Source: Brevibacterium sediminis (GTDB lineage Bacteria; Actinomycetota; Actinomycetes; Actinomycetales; Brevibacteriaceae). Taken from it: 64,000 nt of DNA. How positions within the stretch are numbered: position 1 is the first letter of the stretch; the number at the start of each line of letters is the position of its first letter. Location of the stretch: NCBI RefSeq assembly GCF_013623905.1, contig NZ_JABKDD010000006.1:62001-126000 (forward strand). Reading direction: 5' to 3'. The position numbers were made by a program, and so were the translations under genes. The notes beneath the pieces were generated by a model, which had not been told where the DNA came from, ran no database searches, and was given only the letters and a program-made list of their open reading frames with translations. This document shows, in pieces, positions 7,431 through 15,993 of this stretch.

Positions 7431-8339
7431 TCATTCCTCGCCCGTGCGATGGATGGAGATGAGCTCTCTCCCGTCAGCAGTCCAGCGCAGTTCGCCTCCG
7501 CCATCGCCGTAGTCGCCGCCCGCCACCACCACAGAGATCACCGGTTCCGCTTTGCTGTTGGACGCGTCGCTCTCGGTCCGCAGCTCCACTCGCAGGCCCT
7601 GCCCGCTGCCGAGTTTCTTCGCTGCCGCCTGGGCCATCGCCGGGATGAGGCCGAGAGCGAAGTCGTCGAGTGTGAAGAGCCTGTCGCCTTCGCCCAAGCG
7701 ACTGCTGGGGGTGATGTCTGGCTCTGCACGCCCGTAGACGATGACGCTGTCGATGCCGCGAGACGATTTCAGACTGCGGGCACCGGCCTGGAACACATCC
7801 GGATCGATAGAGATCTCACGGAAATGCGTGTACCCCTTGTCCTTCACCTTTGTCAGCACATCTTCGAGGGCAGCAGGATCAGCGATGAAGTCGACCTCAG
7901 GCGAGTCCGAGCCCGAAGTTTCGACTGCCTTTGAGTCCACGCCGAAGAGCCGAGAGGCTCCGCCGGCGACGACGAAGCCCAAGGCAGCGGCACCACCGGC
8001 GAGCAGGAGGCGGCGGCTGACCGCCGGGGCGCCGGAAGTCCGCAGCGAACGGCGCCGCTTGAGCGCCTCGGCGCGGGTAAGTGTGGTCGGGAACTCGACC
8101 TCGGGTCGGGGCAGATCGGCCAGGGCTCGCTGCAGGTCCGCGGCATGGTTCCCGGTTTCGATGAGAGTGGAGCGGCGCTCGAACTCTTCATCGTCGATGC
8201 GCCCGTCGGCATAGGCCGACGACAGAGCGGTGCGAAAGGCGTCGCGTTCGACGAATGAAGGGCGCAATTCTTTCCGGGCGGCTCCGGCTGTATCGGACCG
8301 GTCGTCTGGGTTCCCGGTCGACGTCTGCAGAATAGCCAC
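7431..8339 (-). CDS. DUF1707 domain membrane protein (upstream copy)
   Basis: A 303-residue paralogue of the next gene: DUF1707-like module (RPSFVERDAFRTALSSAYAD, RIDDEEFERRSTLI, DLPRP), a short basic stretch, a membrane helix (RRLLLAGGAAALGFVVAGG), then a secreted-side domain of about 180 residues ending in GELRWTADGRELISIHRTGE. I prefer the GTG at 8339, which has a CATCAT box six bases upstream and would be leaderless; the open frame reaches 8375. The stop overlaps the alternative start of the downstream paralogue. Function unknown. Confidence 0.7.
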   Translation of the reverse strand: MAILQTSTGNPDDRSDTAGAARKELRPSFVERDAFRTALSSAYADGRIDDEEFERRSTLIETGNHAADLQRALADLPRPEVEFPTTLTRAEALKRRRSLRTSGAPAVSRRLLLAGGAAALGFVVAGGASRLFGVDSKAVETSGSDSPEVDFIADPAALEDVLTKVKDKGYTHFREISIDPDVFQAGARSLKSSRGIDSVIVYGRAEPDITPSSRLGEGDRLFTLDDFALGLIPAMAQAAAKKLGSGQGLRVELRTESDASNSKAEPVISVVVAGGDYGDGGGELRWTADGRELISIHRTGEE

Positions 8340-8449
8340 GGATAAATGATGCCACCGTTGCCAAGCGTGGGCCACTTCAACTCACCGTGCTGCGCGGGCC
8401 GTCGCACTGGATGATGCACCGATGACTCCACCGACTAGACTTGCGTCCC

Positions 8450-9328
8450 ATGGGAAAGAAGTCGAAGCGCTCCAAGGAAGAACTCATCGCCAAACGCCTC
8501 GCCAGGGCGCAGGCCACGGCATTCGTCGCGCGTCCGTTCGCGGACCTGCCGTTCGAAGCCGACCTCATCTGCCTGCGTGAACTCGTGCCCGCGGCCACCG
8601 CGACCGCGAAGCTCACCGAGGAATACGGCGGCCACGAGGTGACCATCACGTCCCTGCTGCCCGCCGCATGGCAGGCCTGGCGCCGCGACGACGGTGAGAT
8701 CCTGGCCGGAATGCAGGTGCCCGTGTCCTCGACAGACGCCTCCCGCGACGTCGCCCGCGGTCTGCTGGCCGCCGTCGACGCCGAACCCGGCACCTCCATC
8801 GAGGCGACCACCGAACCCGGTGAGGGCCCGCGTCTGCAGGACATCCTCGACACCTCTCACCCGTTCGACGTCCGCGTGCTCGAGAACTTCGACTACTGGG
8901 CCCTGCCCGAAGCCGAGTCCGATGCCGACGTCGCCGCCGCCCTCCAGCGGGCCAACGACTCCGTGGCCCCGACCGAGAAGCTCGCCTCCGTCGCCTCAGC
9001 CTACTGGACCGAGATGTCCGGCCGCACCTACGTCCGGTGGGCCCGCCCCGAAGGTGAGGACCGCGTCGTCGATGCGATGGCCCGCCTGCAGGCCGAGAAC
9101 GCCAACGACCTCAGCGGAATCGGCACCTTCCTCGGCTACTTCCGCGCCCACGGCATCATCGTCCCCGTCTGGGAACTCGAGTTCGGGACCCAGGTCGACG
9201 ACGTCGAAGAGCCCATCGCCGCGTTCGGCAAGCGCCTCGACGAGGCGCTGAACACGACCGAGCCGATGAGCACCGAGGCCCGCCGCGTCCGCTCGGGCAT
9301 CGTGTCCCGCCAGCTGACCATCCACTGA
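8450..9328 (+). CDS. DUF5926 family protein
   Basis: A 292-residue protein recognised as the actinobacterial DUF5926 family: a lysine-rich start (MGKKSKRSKEELIAKRLARA), then FADLPFEADLICLRELVPAAT and a C-terminal WARPEGEDRVVDAMARL plus IVPVWELEFGTQVDDVE. No signal peptide or membrane segment. The basic tail resembles SEC-C-like or nucleic-acid-associated proteins, but no function is established. The start ATG follows TAGACT (8436-8441) by eight bases, consistent with a leaderless transcript; an in-frame TTG at 8441 would lie inside that box. Confidence 0.85.
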   Translation: MGKKSKRSKEELIAKRLARAQATAFVARPFADLPFEADLICLRELVPAATATAKLTEEYGGHEVTITSLLPAAWQAWRRDDGEILAGMQVPVSSTDASRDVARGLLAAVDAEPGTSIEATTEPGEGPRLQDILDTSHPFDVRVLENFDYWALPEAESDADVAAALQRANDSVAPTEKLASVASAYWTEMSGRTYVRWARPEGEDRVVDAMARLQAENANDLSGIGTFLGYFRAHGIIVPVWELEFGTQVDDVEEPIAAFGKRLDEALNTTEPMSTEARRVRSGIVSRQLTIH

Positions 9329-9346
9329 TATCCGTCACCACCCCAT

Positions 9347-9385
9347 CACCGAGGCGGGCCCCGAAAAGGGTGCCCCGCCTCGGTG
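9347..9385. terminator. Terminator after the DUF5926 gene
   Basis: Perfect 12-base arms CACCGAGGCGGG (9347-9358) and CCCGCCTCGGTG (9374-9385), with further pairing of CCC and GGG around a GAAAA loop. No T tract. Both arms contain the CGAGGCGG word that recurs across the window. Confidence 0.6.
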
Positions 9386-9409
9386 CCGGTGACGGACAGG
9401 AGAACCGAC

Positions 9410-10258
9410 ATGAGCGCACAGCCGCACCCCGCCCCCGAGGCGGTCGCCGCCATCATCCCCGCGATGAACGAATCCCAGCGGATCGGTGCCACCGTCGCTG
9501 CGGCCAAGCAGATCCCCGGGGTCGACATGGTCCTCGTCGTCGACGACGGATCGGCTGACGATACGGGGACTCGGGCCCGCCGCGCCGGCGCCGAGGTCAT
9601 CACCCACCCGAAGAACAAAGGCAAGGCTGCGGCCATGATGACCGGAGCCTTCGCACTGCGCAATCGGGAGATCTCCGACGCCGATCCGGGCGTCGACCCG
9701 CACCACCGGGCGCTGCTGTTCATCGACGGCGACCTCGAAGACTCCGCCATCAACACCGCTCCCCTGGCCGAGCCTGTGCTCGCTGGTCGGGCGGACATGA
9801 CGATCGCGATCCTGCCCGCGCAGAAGCGCAAGGGCGGAGGCTTCGGCTTCGTCGTCGGACTGGCGAAGAAGGGCATCGCCGAACTCTCCGGATTCGACGC
9901 CACCCATCCGCTGTCGGGCATGCGCTGCCTGTCGCGGGAGGCCTTCGACGCGGCCCTGCCGTTCGCCGCCGGATGGGGCGTCGAGGCGGCCATGACCATC
10001 GATGTCGTCAACGCCGGACTGCGCGTGGAAGAGGTCGAATGCGACCTCCACCACCGCGTCACCGGTCGCGATCTGAAAGCCCAGCTGCACCGTGCCGCCC
10101 AGTACCGCGACGTCGCCCGCGCGATCCTCGTCCGCCGCCTCCGTGCGAAGCGGAAAGGCGGGACGCCGGCCGGCGGCGTCTCCTCCACCCCCGCCGATTC
10201 CGGGTCGTCCGAATCCACGCAGAATTCCTCCGACCCACACAAGGAGACCGACAAGTGA
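9410..10258 (+). CDS. Family 2 glycosyltransferase
   Basis: A 282-residue GT-A fold glycosyltransferase. It begins AAIIPAMNESQRIGATV, followed by the nucleotide-binding VLVVDDGSADDTG, a KNKGKAAAMMTG stretch typical of polyprenyl-phosphate hexose synthases, and the metal-binding FIDGDLED. No C-terminal membrane helices are present. It resembles dolichyl-phosphate mannose synthase or glucosyl-3-phosphoglycerate synthase; acceptor and sugar are unknown. ACAGGAG sits eight bases before the ATG. Its stop overlaps the GTG of pheA, so the two genes are coupled despite unrelated roles. Confidence 0.85.
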   Translation: MSAQPHPAPEAVAAIIPAMNESQRIGATVAAAKQIPGVDMVLVVDDGSADDTGTRARRAGAEVITHPKNKGKAAAMMTGAFALRNREISDADPGVDPHHRALLFIDGDLEDSAINTAPLAEPVLAGRADMTIAILPAQKRKGGGFGFVVGLAKKGIAELSGFDATHPLSGMRCLSREAFDAALPFAAGWGVEAAMTIDVVNAGLRVEEVECDLHHRVTGRDLKAQLHRAAQYRDVARAILVRRLRAKRKGGTPAGGVSSTPADSGSSESTQNSSDPHKETDK

Positions 10259-11193
10259 GCCTCAACCGTTTCGCGTACCTCGGCCCTGAGGCCACTTTCA
10301 CCGAGGCGGCCCTGCTCAGCTTCCTCGACTCCCGAAACCTGCGCGCCGAAGCCACGACTCATCCGATGCGCAATGCCCCCTCGGCACTCGACGCGGTGCT
10401 CGAGGGTGACTGCGATGCCGCGGTCGTGCCGATCGAGAACTCCCTCGAAGGCGGAGTGCCCGCCACGATCGATGCGCTCACCGAGAACGGGCGTCTGCAG
10501 ATCATCGCCGAGGTGGTCGTGCCCGTCCGCTTCGTCCTCGCCGTCAAGCCCGGCACCACCAGGGAGGAGATCTCCTCCTTCGGTTCGCACCCGCACGGCG
10601 AGGCGCAGGTGCGGGCGTTCATGAACGAGAACTTCCCCGAAGCCGTCTACCTGCCGACGTCCTCGACTGCCGCAGCCGCCAGGGACCTGGCCAATGACGC
10701 CGGCGACCATATGGCCGCCGTCTGCCCGGCACTGGCCGCGCAGCGCTATGGACTCGAGATCGTCGCCGAGGACATCGGCGACCGAAAGGACGCCGTCACC
10801 CGATTCGTCGTGGTCACCCGCCCGGGCCCTCTGCCCGCCCCGACCGGCGCGGACAAGACGACCGTCGTGGCAGCCCTGCGCTCAGACCGGGCGGGTTCGC
10901 TGCTCGAACTGCTCGAACAGTTCTCCAGCCGCGGGATCAATATGTCCCGCATCGAATCCCGGCCGACCGGTGACGGGTTGGGCCTCTACCAGTTCTCGAT
11001 CGACCTGCTCGGACACATCCACGAGGCCCGCATGGCCGAGGCCCTGCAGGGTGTCCACCGGGCGGCCCTCAAGCTGCACTTCCTCGGCAGCTACCCGAGC
11101 TCCGACGGAGCAGTGGTGCCGGTCGACCCGACGACGACGGACGAGTCCTTCGCCGCCGCCGCCGATTGGCTGGAACGCACCCTCGAAGGCTGA
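10255..11193 (+). CDS. pheA: Prephenate dehydratase
   Basis: A 312-residue monofunctional prephenate dehydratase, converting prephenate to phenylpyruvate in phenylalanine synthesis. The catalytic domain starts FAYLGPEATFTEAAL and includes DAAVVPIENSLEGGV and the Thr-bearing DRKDAVTRFVVV. A C-terminal ACT domain begins near residue 205 (VVAALRSDRAGSLLELLEQF) and holds the phenylalanine-binding ESRP motif, so feedback inhibition by phenylalanine is expected. The GTG start overlaps the previous stop (GTGA) with AAGGAG upstream. A long in-frame extension into the upstream gene is not real. Confidence 0.95.
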   Translation: MSLNRFAYLGPEATFTEAALLSFLDSRNLRAEATTHPMRNAPSALDAVLEGDCDAAVVPIENSLEGGVPATIDALTENGRLQIIAEVVVPVRFVLAVKPGTTREEISSFGSHPHGEAQVRAFMNENFPEAVYLPTSSTAAAARDLANDAGDHMAAVCPALAAQRYGLEIVAEDIGDRKDAVTRFVVVTRPGPLPAPTGADKTTVVAALRSDRAGSLLELLEQFSSRGINMSRIESRPTGDGLGLYQFSIDLLGHIHEARMAEALQGVHRAALKLHFLGSYPSSDGAVVPVDPTTTDESFAAAADWLERTLEG

Positions 11194-11281
11194 TGGACAC
11201 CGACCGAAATTGCGCGTGACTACGGACCGCTTGCGCCTCTTCACACCGGGAAAATCTGCAATACTGAAACCTACTGGTAGG

Positions 11282-11336
11282 TAAGTGTGCGCAGATTGCC
11301 AGGAACCCGCCGGTTTTGGGCAATCTGCGCACACTT
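11282..11336. repeat. Palindromic repeat family B, locus 1
   Basis: Perfect 18-base arms, AAGTGTGCGCAGATTGCC at 11283-11300 and its complement at 11319-11336, with an 18-base loop that has a small inner AACC/GGTT stem. The left arm and its flanks are repeated identically at 59472-59492. Here the element lies between two genes read in the same direction (pheA and the FAD dehydrogenase) and may end the pheA transcript. Confidence 0.85.
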
Positions 11337-11379
11337 GACGTCGGTTCACTAGCCGACAGAGACGACAGAGGAGTCGACG

Positions 11380-13218
11380 ATGAGTTCTTTCGACAGCACG
11401 GGCTCGTCCCACGCACCTGGTGACGGCGGAGATATTTCCGAACCCGGTGATCGTTCCACCCCGGATCGCCGCTCTCCCGATGCGATCGTCGTCGGGGCCG
11501 GGCTCGCCGGTCTCGTCGCCGCCCACGAACTCACCCAGGCCGGCAAACGCGTGCTCATCCTCGACCAGGAGAACCGCGCGAACCTCGGCGGACAGGCGTT
11601 CTGGTCCCTCGGCGGACTCTTCCTCATCGACTCCCCCGAACAGCGGCGACTGCGCATCCACGATTCGCTCGAGCTCGCCAAAGACGACTGGGCCACCTCG
11701 GCGGGCTTCGACCGAGATGAGGATCATTGGCCGCGGAAGTGGGCGGAGGCGTACCTCGAGTTCGCGGCCAGGGAGAAGCGCCAGTACCTGCGTGACCTCG
11801 GCTTACGCCTGACACCGATCGTCGGTTGGGCCGAGCGCGGCGGTTCCGGTGCGGGTGATCACGGCAATTCCGTGCCCCGGTTCCACCTCACCTGGGGCAC
11901 CGGCCCCGAGGTGGTCCGGGTCTTCCGTGAACCCGTCGAGACCGCGGAGGCCGCCGGACTCGTCGAGTTCGCCTTCCGTCACCGCGTCGACGAACTCATC
12001 ACCGAGGATGGGACCGTCGTCGGCGTCCGCGGGCGGACGCTCGCCCCCAGTCACACGGCCCGCGGAGTCGAATCGAACCGCGACGAACTCGCCGACTTCG
12101 AACTCCGGGCACCCGCCGTCATCGTCACCACCGGCGGCATCGGACACAATTTCGAACTGATGAAGAAGTACTGGCCGGTCGACCGCCTCGGCGAGTTCCC
12201 GGACACGATGCTCGCCGGAGTGCCCGCTCATGTGGACGGGCGGATGCTGCAGATCGCCGAGGATGCCGGAGCCAGCCTCATCAACCGGGACCGGATCTGG
12301 GCGTATACGGAGGGCATCGAGAACTGGAATCCGATCTGGCCGGGGCACGGGATCCGCATCATTCCGGGGCCGTCGTCGATGTGGTTCGATGCCGAGGGCA
12401 ATCGTTTCCCGGCGCCGAACTATCCCGGCTTCGATACGAATCGGACGATGCGCACGATCCTTGAGACCGGGCACGACTATTCGTGGTTCGTGCTCAACGA
12501 GTCGATCATCCGCAAGGAATTCGCGCTCTCCGGTTCGGAGCAGAACCCGGATCTCACCGAGAAGGACATTCGGATCACGCTCGATCGGGTGCGCTCCTCC
12601 GATGCTCCGGGACCGATCGAGGCCTTCAAGAAGTACGGCTCCGACTTCGTCGTGGCCGAGACCACCGAGGAACTGGTGGCGGGAATGAACGAACGCTCCC
12701 GCGGGCCGGTCATCGACCACGACCACCTCGTTGAGCAGATCCGGCAGCGGGACCGGCAGACCGAACACGCTTTCTCGAAGGACGCGCAGGTCCAGGCCAT
12801 CCACAATGCGCGGTCCTACCTCGGTGACAAGATCGTGCGCGCGGTCAAACCGCACAAGATCCTCGACCCGGCACACGGTCCGCTCATCGCGGTGCGTCTG
12901 AGCCTGCTGTCACGCAAGACCCTCGGAGGGCTGGAGACGAACCTCGACGGGCAGGTGCTGGCGGGATCCGGCGCTGGTGAAGAGGGAGGTCGCGAGGCTG
13001 AGCGCACACCGATCCCGGGCCTCTACGCCGCCGGCGAGGTCACCGGTTTCGGGGGCGGCGGAATGCACGGGTACAACGCGCTCGAGGGAACGTTCCTCGG
13101 CGGGTGCATCTTCTCCGGCCTCCGCGCCGGACGCGCTGCCGCCGAGCAGGCCGGCCGTGCGGTGACCTCTCTGCGACCGGAAAGCGGGTCTGCTAGAGGC
13201 GAAGCAGCGCACTCGTGA
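11380..13218 (+). CDS. FAD-binding dehydrogenase (ketosteroid-dehydrogenase-like)
   Basis: A 612-residue flavoprotein of the FAD-dependent oxidoreductase 2 superfamily. After a polar, Ser/Gly-rich leader of about 30 residues the dinucleotide fold reads DAIVVGAGLAGLVAAHEL, followed by DQENRANLGGQAFWSLGG; a C-terminal FAD segment reads PGLYAAGEVTGFGGGGMHGYNALEG. The closest group I know is the predicted FAD-binding dehydrogenases related to 3-ketosteroid delta-1-dehydrogenases and fumarate reductases; substrate unknown. A strong AGAGGAG precedes the ATG. The stop overlaps the GTG of the following SDR, so the two likely act on one substrate or redox couple. Confidence 0.85.
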   Translation: MSSFDSTGSSHAPGDGGDISEPGDRSTPDRRSPDAIVVGAGLAGLVAAHELTQAGKRVLILDQENRANLGGQAFWSLGGLFLIDSPEQRRLRIHDSLELAKDDWATSAGFDRDEDHWPRKWAEAYLEFAAREKRQYLRDLGLRLTPIVGWAERGGSGAGDHGNSVPRFHLTWGTGPEVVRVFREPVETAEAAGLVEFAFRHRVDELITEDGTVVGVRGRTLAPSHTARGVESNRDELADFELRAPAVIVTTGGIGHNFELMKKYWPVDRLGEFPDTMLAGVPAHVDGRMLQIAEDAGASLINRDRIWAYTEGIENWNPIWPGHGIRIIPGPSSMWFDAEGNRFPAPNYPGFDTNRTMRTILETGHDYSWFVLNESIIRKEFALSGSEQNPDLTEKDIRITLDRVRSSDAPGPIEAFKKYGSDFVVAETTEELVAGMNERSRGPVIDHDHLVEQIRQRDRQTEHAFSKDAQVQAIHNARSYLGDKIVRAVKPHKILDPAHGPLIAVRLSLLSRKTLGGLETNLDGQVLAGSGAGEEGGREAERTPIPGLYAAGEVTGFGGGGMHGYNALEGTFLGGCIFSGLRAGRAAAEQAGRAVTSLRPESGSARGEAAHS

Positions 13219-14054
13219 CCGGCAGCGCGCGTTCAGCCCTCACAGTCTTGGTCACCGGCGGCACCTCGGGAATCGGTCGAGCCGTCGCCGAGGCGCTGGC
13301 GGCGAAAGGCTGCACGGTGCTGGCAACCAGCCGGAACCCGGACCGCATCTCCCCTGCCGACCGGATCCCCGGTGTCAGGTATCTTCCGCTGGACCTCGCC
13401 GACCCGGATGGTCCGGACCGACTGGCCACAGAGCTCGAGGAACTCGGCCTGCTCGACGGCATCGACGTGCTCATCAACAATGCCGGTGAGAGCCAGTCGG
13501 GTCCGTTCGAAGAGCTGCCGGCCGATGCCGTCGAACGGCTCTTCCGTACGAACGTGTTCGGACCGGTTCGACTGAGCCAACTCGTCCTGCCCGGGATGCG
13601 TGCGCGACGGGCGGGGCGCATCATCATGGTCGGGTCGATGCTCGCCAGCTTCCCTTTGGCCCACCGCAGTTCGTACTCTGCGGCGAAGGCGGCTCTGCGC
13701 GCTTTCGCCACGGCGGCTCGGCAGGAGCTCTCCCCCTTCGGCGTATGGGTGAGCACCGTCGAACCGGGATCGATCGCCACGGGTATCGGGCTGCGGCGGA
13801 CGAAGTACCTCGAAGAGGGGTCGCCCTATACGCAGGACGTGACGACGATGCTCGAGCACCTCGACGCCAACGAGCGCGGCGGCATTCCGGCCGCCAAGGT
13901 TGCGGCCACGATCGTCGATGCGATCATTGCGCCGAGGCCGCGGGAGTTCTACGCCGTCGGCAGCAGAGCACCGCTGCCGTTCCTGCTGGGGCGTGCGCTC
14001 CCGCGCGAACTCGTGTCGAAGATCGTCGCCGCCCAGCACGGGCTCAAGCGGTAA
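13215..14054 (+). CDS. Short-chain dehydrogenase/reductase
   Basis: A 279-residue SDR with GGTSGIGRA at residues 15-23, NNAGESQSG near 91, catalytic Ser in MVGSMLAS and YSAAK near 156-160. The C-terminal region (RPREFYAVGSRAPLPFLLGRALPRELVSKIV) is longer than in basic SDRs and resembles the tail of lipid or retinol-type reductases. GTG overlaps the stop of the flavoprotein gene (GTGA), so translation is coupled. Substrate unknown. Confidence 0.87.
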   Translation: MTGSARSALTVLVTGGTSGIGRAVAEALAAKGCTVLATSRNPDRISPADRIPGVRYLPLDLADPDGPDRLATELEELGLLDGIDVLINNAGESQSGPFEELPADAVERLFRTNVFGPVRLSQLVLPGMRARRAGRIIMVGSMLASFPLAHRSSYSAAKAALRAFATAARQELSPFGVWVSTVEPGSIATGIGLRRTKYLEEGSPYTQDVTTMLEHLDANERGGIPAAKVAATIVDAIIAPRPREFYAVGSRAPLPFLLGRALPRELVSKIVAAQHGLKR

Positions 14055-14121
14055 GCGTCTCAGTCGCCGGGTCCGGCGGATTGCTGTACCGCTGGTGTCC
14101 GGTTGAAGCGCTGAACCTGGT

Positions 14122-14137
14122 CGCTGGGGGCCCAGCG
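14122..14137. terminator. Short convergent hairpin
   Basis: CGCTGG (14122-14127) pairs with CCAGCG (14132-14137) around GGGC, three bases before the convergent epimerase gene ends. No T tract. Confidence 0.4.
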
Positions 14138-14139
14138 CC

Positions 14140-15072
14140 CTACTGCAGGCGGGACGGGATGAGGTGCTGGGTCGTCGAGATGCCGAGCACCCGCTGCTGC
14201 CGGGACAGGTTGTACGTCCGATCCGACTGCAGGTATCTGACGAGGAAGAGCTTCGCGCGGTCCCCGCGCTTGAACACGCCCTTGATCTTGAGTCCGAGCT
14301 TCGCCGACACCAGCGCCTTGTCCTTCGCGACACCCTCGATGACGACCTGGTCATAGCCCATCCGAGCGAAGTGAGTGACCACAGCCTCTTTGAGCCGGTA
14401 CGGAATCGGATCACCGATATTGAAGGGACCCGCCGCCGACGGCACGTCGAGGCAGGCGAGCGCGGCCCGCACCACATTGTCGACATGCGTCAGGGTGATC
14501 TTCTGCCTGCCGCCGCCGGGCAGCCGCAGCACACCTCTCTTCGACATCCGCGACAGGAACGGCATGAGCATCGTCTCCCCCGGACCGTAGACAGCCGCGG
14601 GACGCAGGATCGCAGCATCGGGACGGAGCCTCATGACGAGTTGCTCGGCGAGAGCATGGGTGCGAGAGTACGCGTCGGCGAAGTCGTTGGGGTCCTTCGG
14701 ACCGGCTTCCTCCCACAGCTCGGCGTGGGGTTCGGACTCGGAGTACACCGTCGTCGAGGACACGTGCACGATGCGGGCCTTCGGAAACGCATCGAGGACA
14801 TGACGTGTGCCCGTCACCTTCACGTTGTAGAGAGCGTCGTCATCGGCGCTGACGGAGGCGATTCCGGCACAGTGGAAGACCGCGGTCACATTCTTGGCCA
14901 GGGAGGTCACCGAAGCGGACGCAGGTTCGGTGATGTCCCAGTGTTGGAAGTTCACCCCGGGGATCTCGGGATCTCGCCGGGACAGCGCGTAGACCGTTTC
15001 GTCCCTTTCGGCGAGCGCCCGTGCAATGGCACCACCGATGAAGCCGCTGGCTCCGGTCACTATCACCGCCAC
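14140..15072 (-). CDS. NAD-dependent epimerase/dehydratase family, catalytic Lys replaced
   Basis: A 310-residue extended SDR. The Rossmann motif TGASGFIGGA is at residues 6-15, a Ser-rich VSSTTVY at 104-110, and PAAVYGPGE follows as usual. At the catalytic YxxxK position the protein has Y135-S-R-T-H139; the codon is CAT, so the essential lysine is histidine here. Either it uses another base or it is a non-catalytic NAD-binding protein. GAGAGGGA lies before the GTG start. It is 34 bases upstream of the crotonase start region on the same strand only at the far side, so no operon is obvious. Confidence 0.8.
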   Translation of the reverse strand: MAVIVTGASGFIGGAIARALAERDETVYALSRRDPEIPGVNFQHWDITEPASASVTSLAKNVTAVFHCAGIASVSADDDALYNVKVTGTRHVLDAFPKARIVHVSSTTVYSESEPHAELWEEAGPKDPNDFADAYSRTHALAEQLVMRLRPDAAILRPAAVYGPGETMLMPFLSRMSKRGVLRLPGGGRQKITLTHVDNVVRAALACLDVPSAAGPFNIGDPIPYRLKEAVVTHFARMGYDQVVIEGVAKDKALVSAKLGLKIKGVFKRGDRAKLFLVRYLQSDRTYNLSRQQRVLGISTTQHLIPSRLQ

Positions 15073-15105
15073 GAGGTTCCCTCTCTCATCTTCACGCCCA
15101 CCGCC

Positions 15106-15885
15106 TCAGCGGCGGTGCTGCCACTGCGGCTCCCTCTTCGTCAGGAAGGCGTCGATCCCTTCCTGCGCATCGGCCGCGACGGCATTGTCCGCCATCACCT
15201 GCGACATCCGCGCATAGGCGTCGGCCACAGGCAGCTCCCGCTGTTCGTAGAATGCGGCCTTTCCTAGGGCAACTGTAGCCGACGAGGCGGACGCGACTTT
15301 GAGAGCCAATTCCAAGGTGGCGGATTCGAGGTCGGCGTCGGCGACGACATCGGAGACGAGACCGAACTTCAGCGCATCCTCGGCGGTCACGAAATCACCG
15401 GTCAGCAGCATCCGCATCGCCTGCTTCGCCGGCACCGCACGGGAGAGGGCCACCATCGGAGTCGAACAGAACAGACCGATCTTCACTCCCGGAGTTGCGA
15501 ATCTGGCGGACTCGGCGGCAACGGCCAGATCGCAGGTCGCCACCAGCTGGCAGCCGGCCGCCGTGGCCACGCCCTGCACCTGCGCGATGACCGGCTGTGG
15601 GATGGATCGGATGAGCTGCATCAGTCGGGCACAGGCGTCGAACGTGGTCTGCTGCGTCTCCAGATCCGCCCCGCGGATCTCGGTGAGGTCATGACCGGAG
15701 CTGAACACATGACCGGCGGTGATGAGGATGACCGCGCGTACTTCGGTACGCTGCCCCACCTCGGTGAGGGTGTCGATGAGGTCTTCCATGACCGTCAGCG
15801 ACAGCGCGTTGCGCGTGGACGGCCGGTTGATCGTCACGGAGACGACTCCGTCGTCGAGCTGCGCGAATACAATTGATTCCGACAT
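15106..15885 (-). CDS. Enoyl-CoA hydratase/isomerase (crotonase) family
   Basis: A 259-residue crotonase. VTINRPSTRNALSL opens the fold, VFSSGHDLTEI forms the first oxyanion-hole strand and GVATAAGCQLVATCDLAVAAESARFATPGVKIG the second. The motif region has no Glu pair typical of hydratase 1 (ATPGVKIGLF), which argues for an isomerase or another crotonase reaction rather than classical hydration. The frame stays open far upstream over the antiporter, but the protein clearly begins at 15885 (MSESIVFAQL). It precedes the epimerase-like gene by 33 bases on the same strand and may be co-transcribed. Confidence 0.87.
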   Translation of the reverse strand: MSESIVFAQLDDGVVSVTINRPSTRNALSLTVMEDLIDTLTEVGQRTEVRAVILITAGHVFSSGHDLTEIRGADLETQQTTFDACARLMQLIRSIPQPVIAQVQGVATAAGCQLVATCDLAVAAESARFATPGVKIGLFCSTPMVALSRAVPAKQAMRMLLTGDFVTAEDALKFGLVSDVVADADLESATLELALKVASASSATVALGKAAFYEQRELPVADAYARMSQVMADNAVAADAQEGIDAFLTKREPQWQHRR

Positions 15886-15993
15886 AGCCTCATTCTGCCA
15901 AAGGTCGCCGGGCCCGGCGCGGAATCTGCGCAGACGATTTCCGCCCGCCTCCGGACACATCTGCCCCGGTGGGAGCGATTCGGAGGGACTGGC

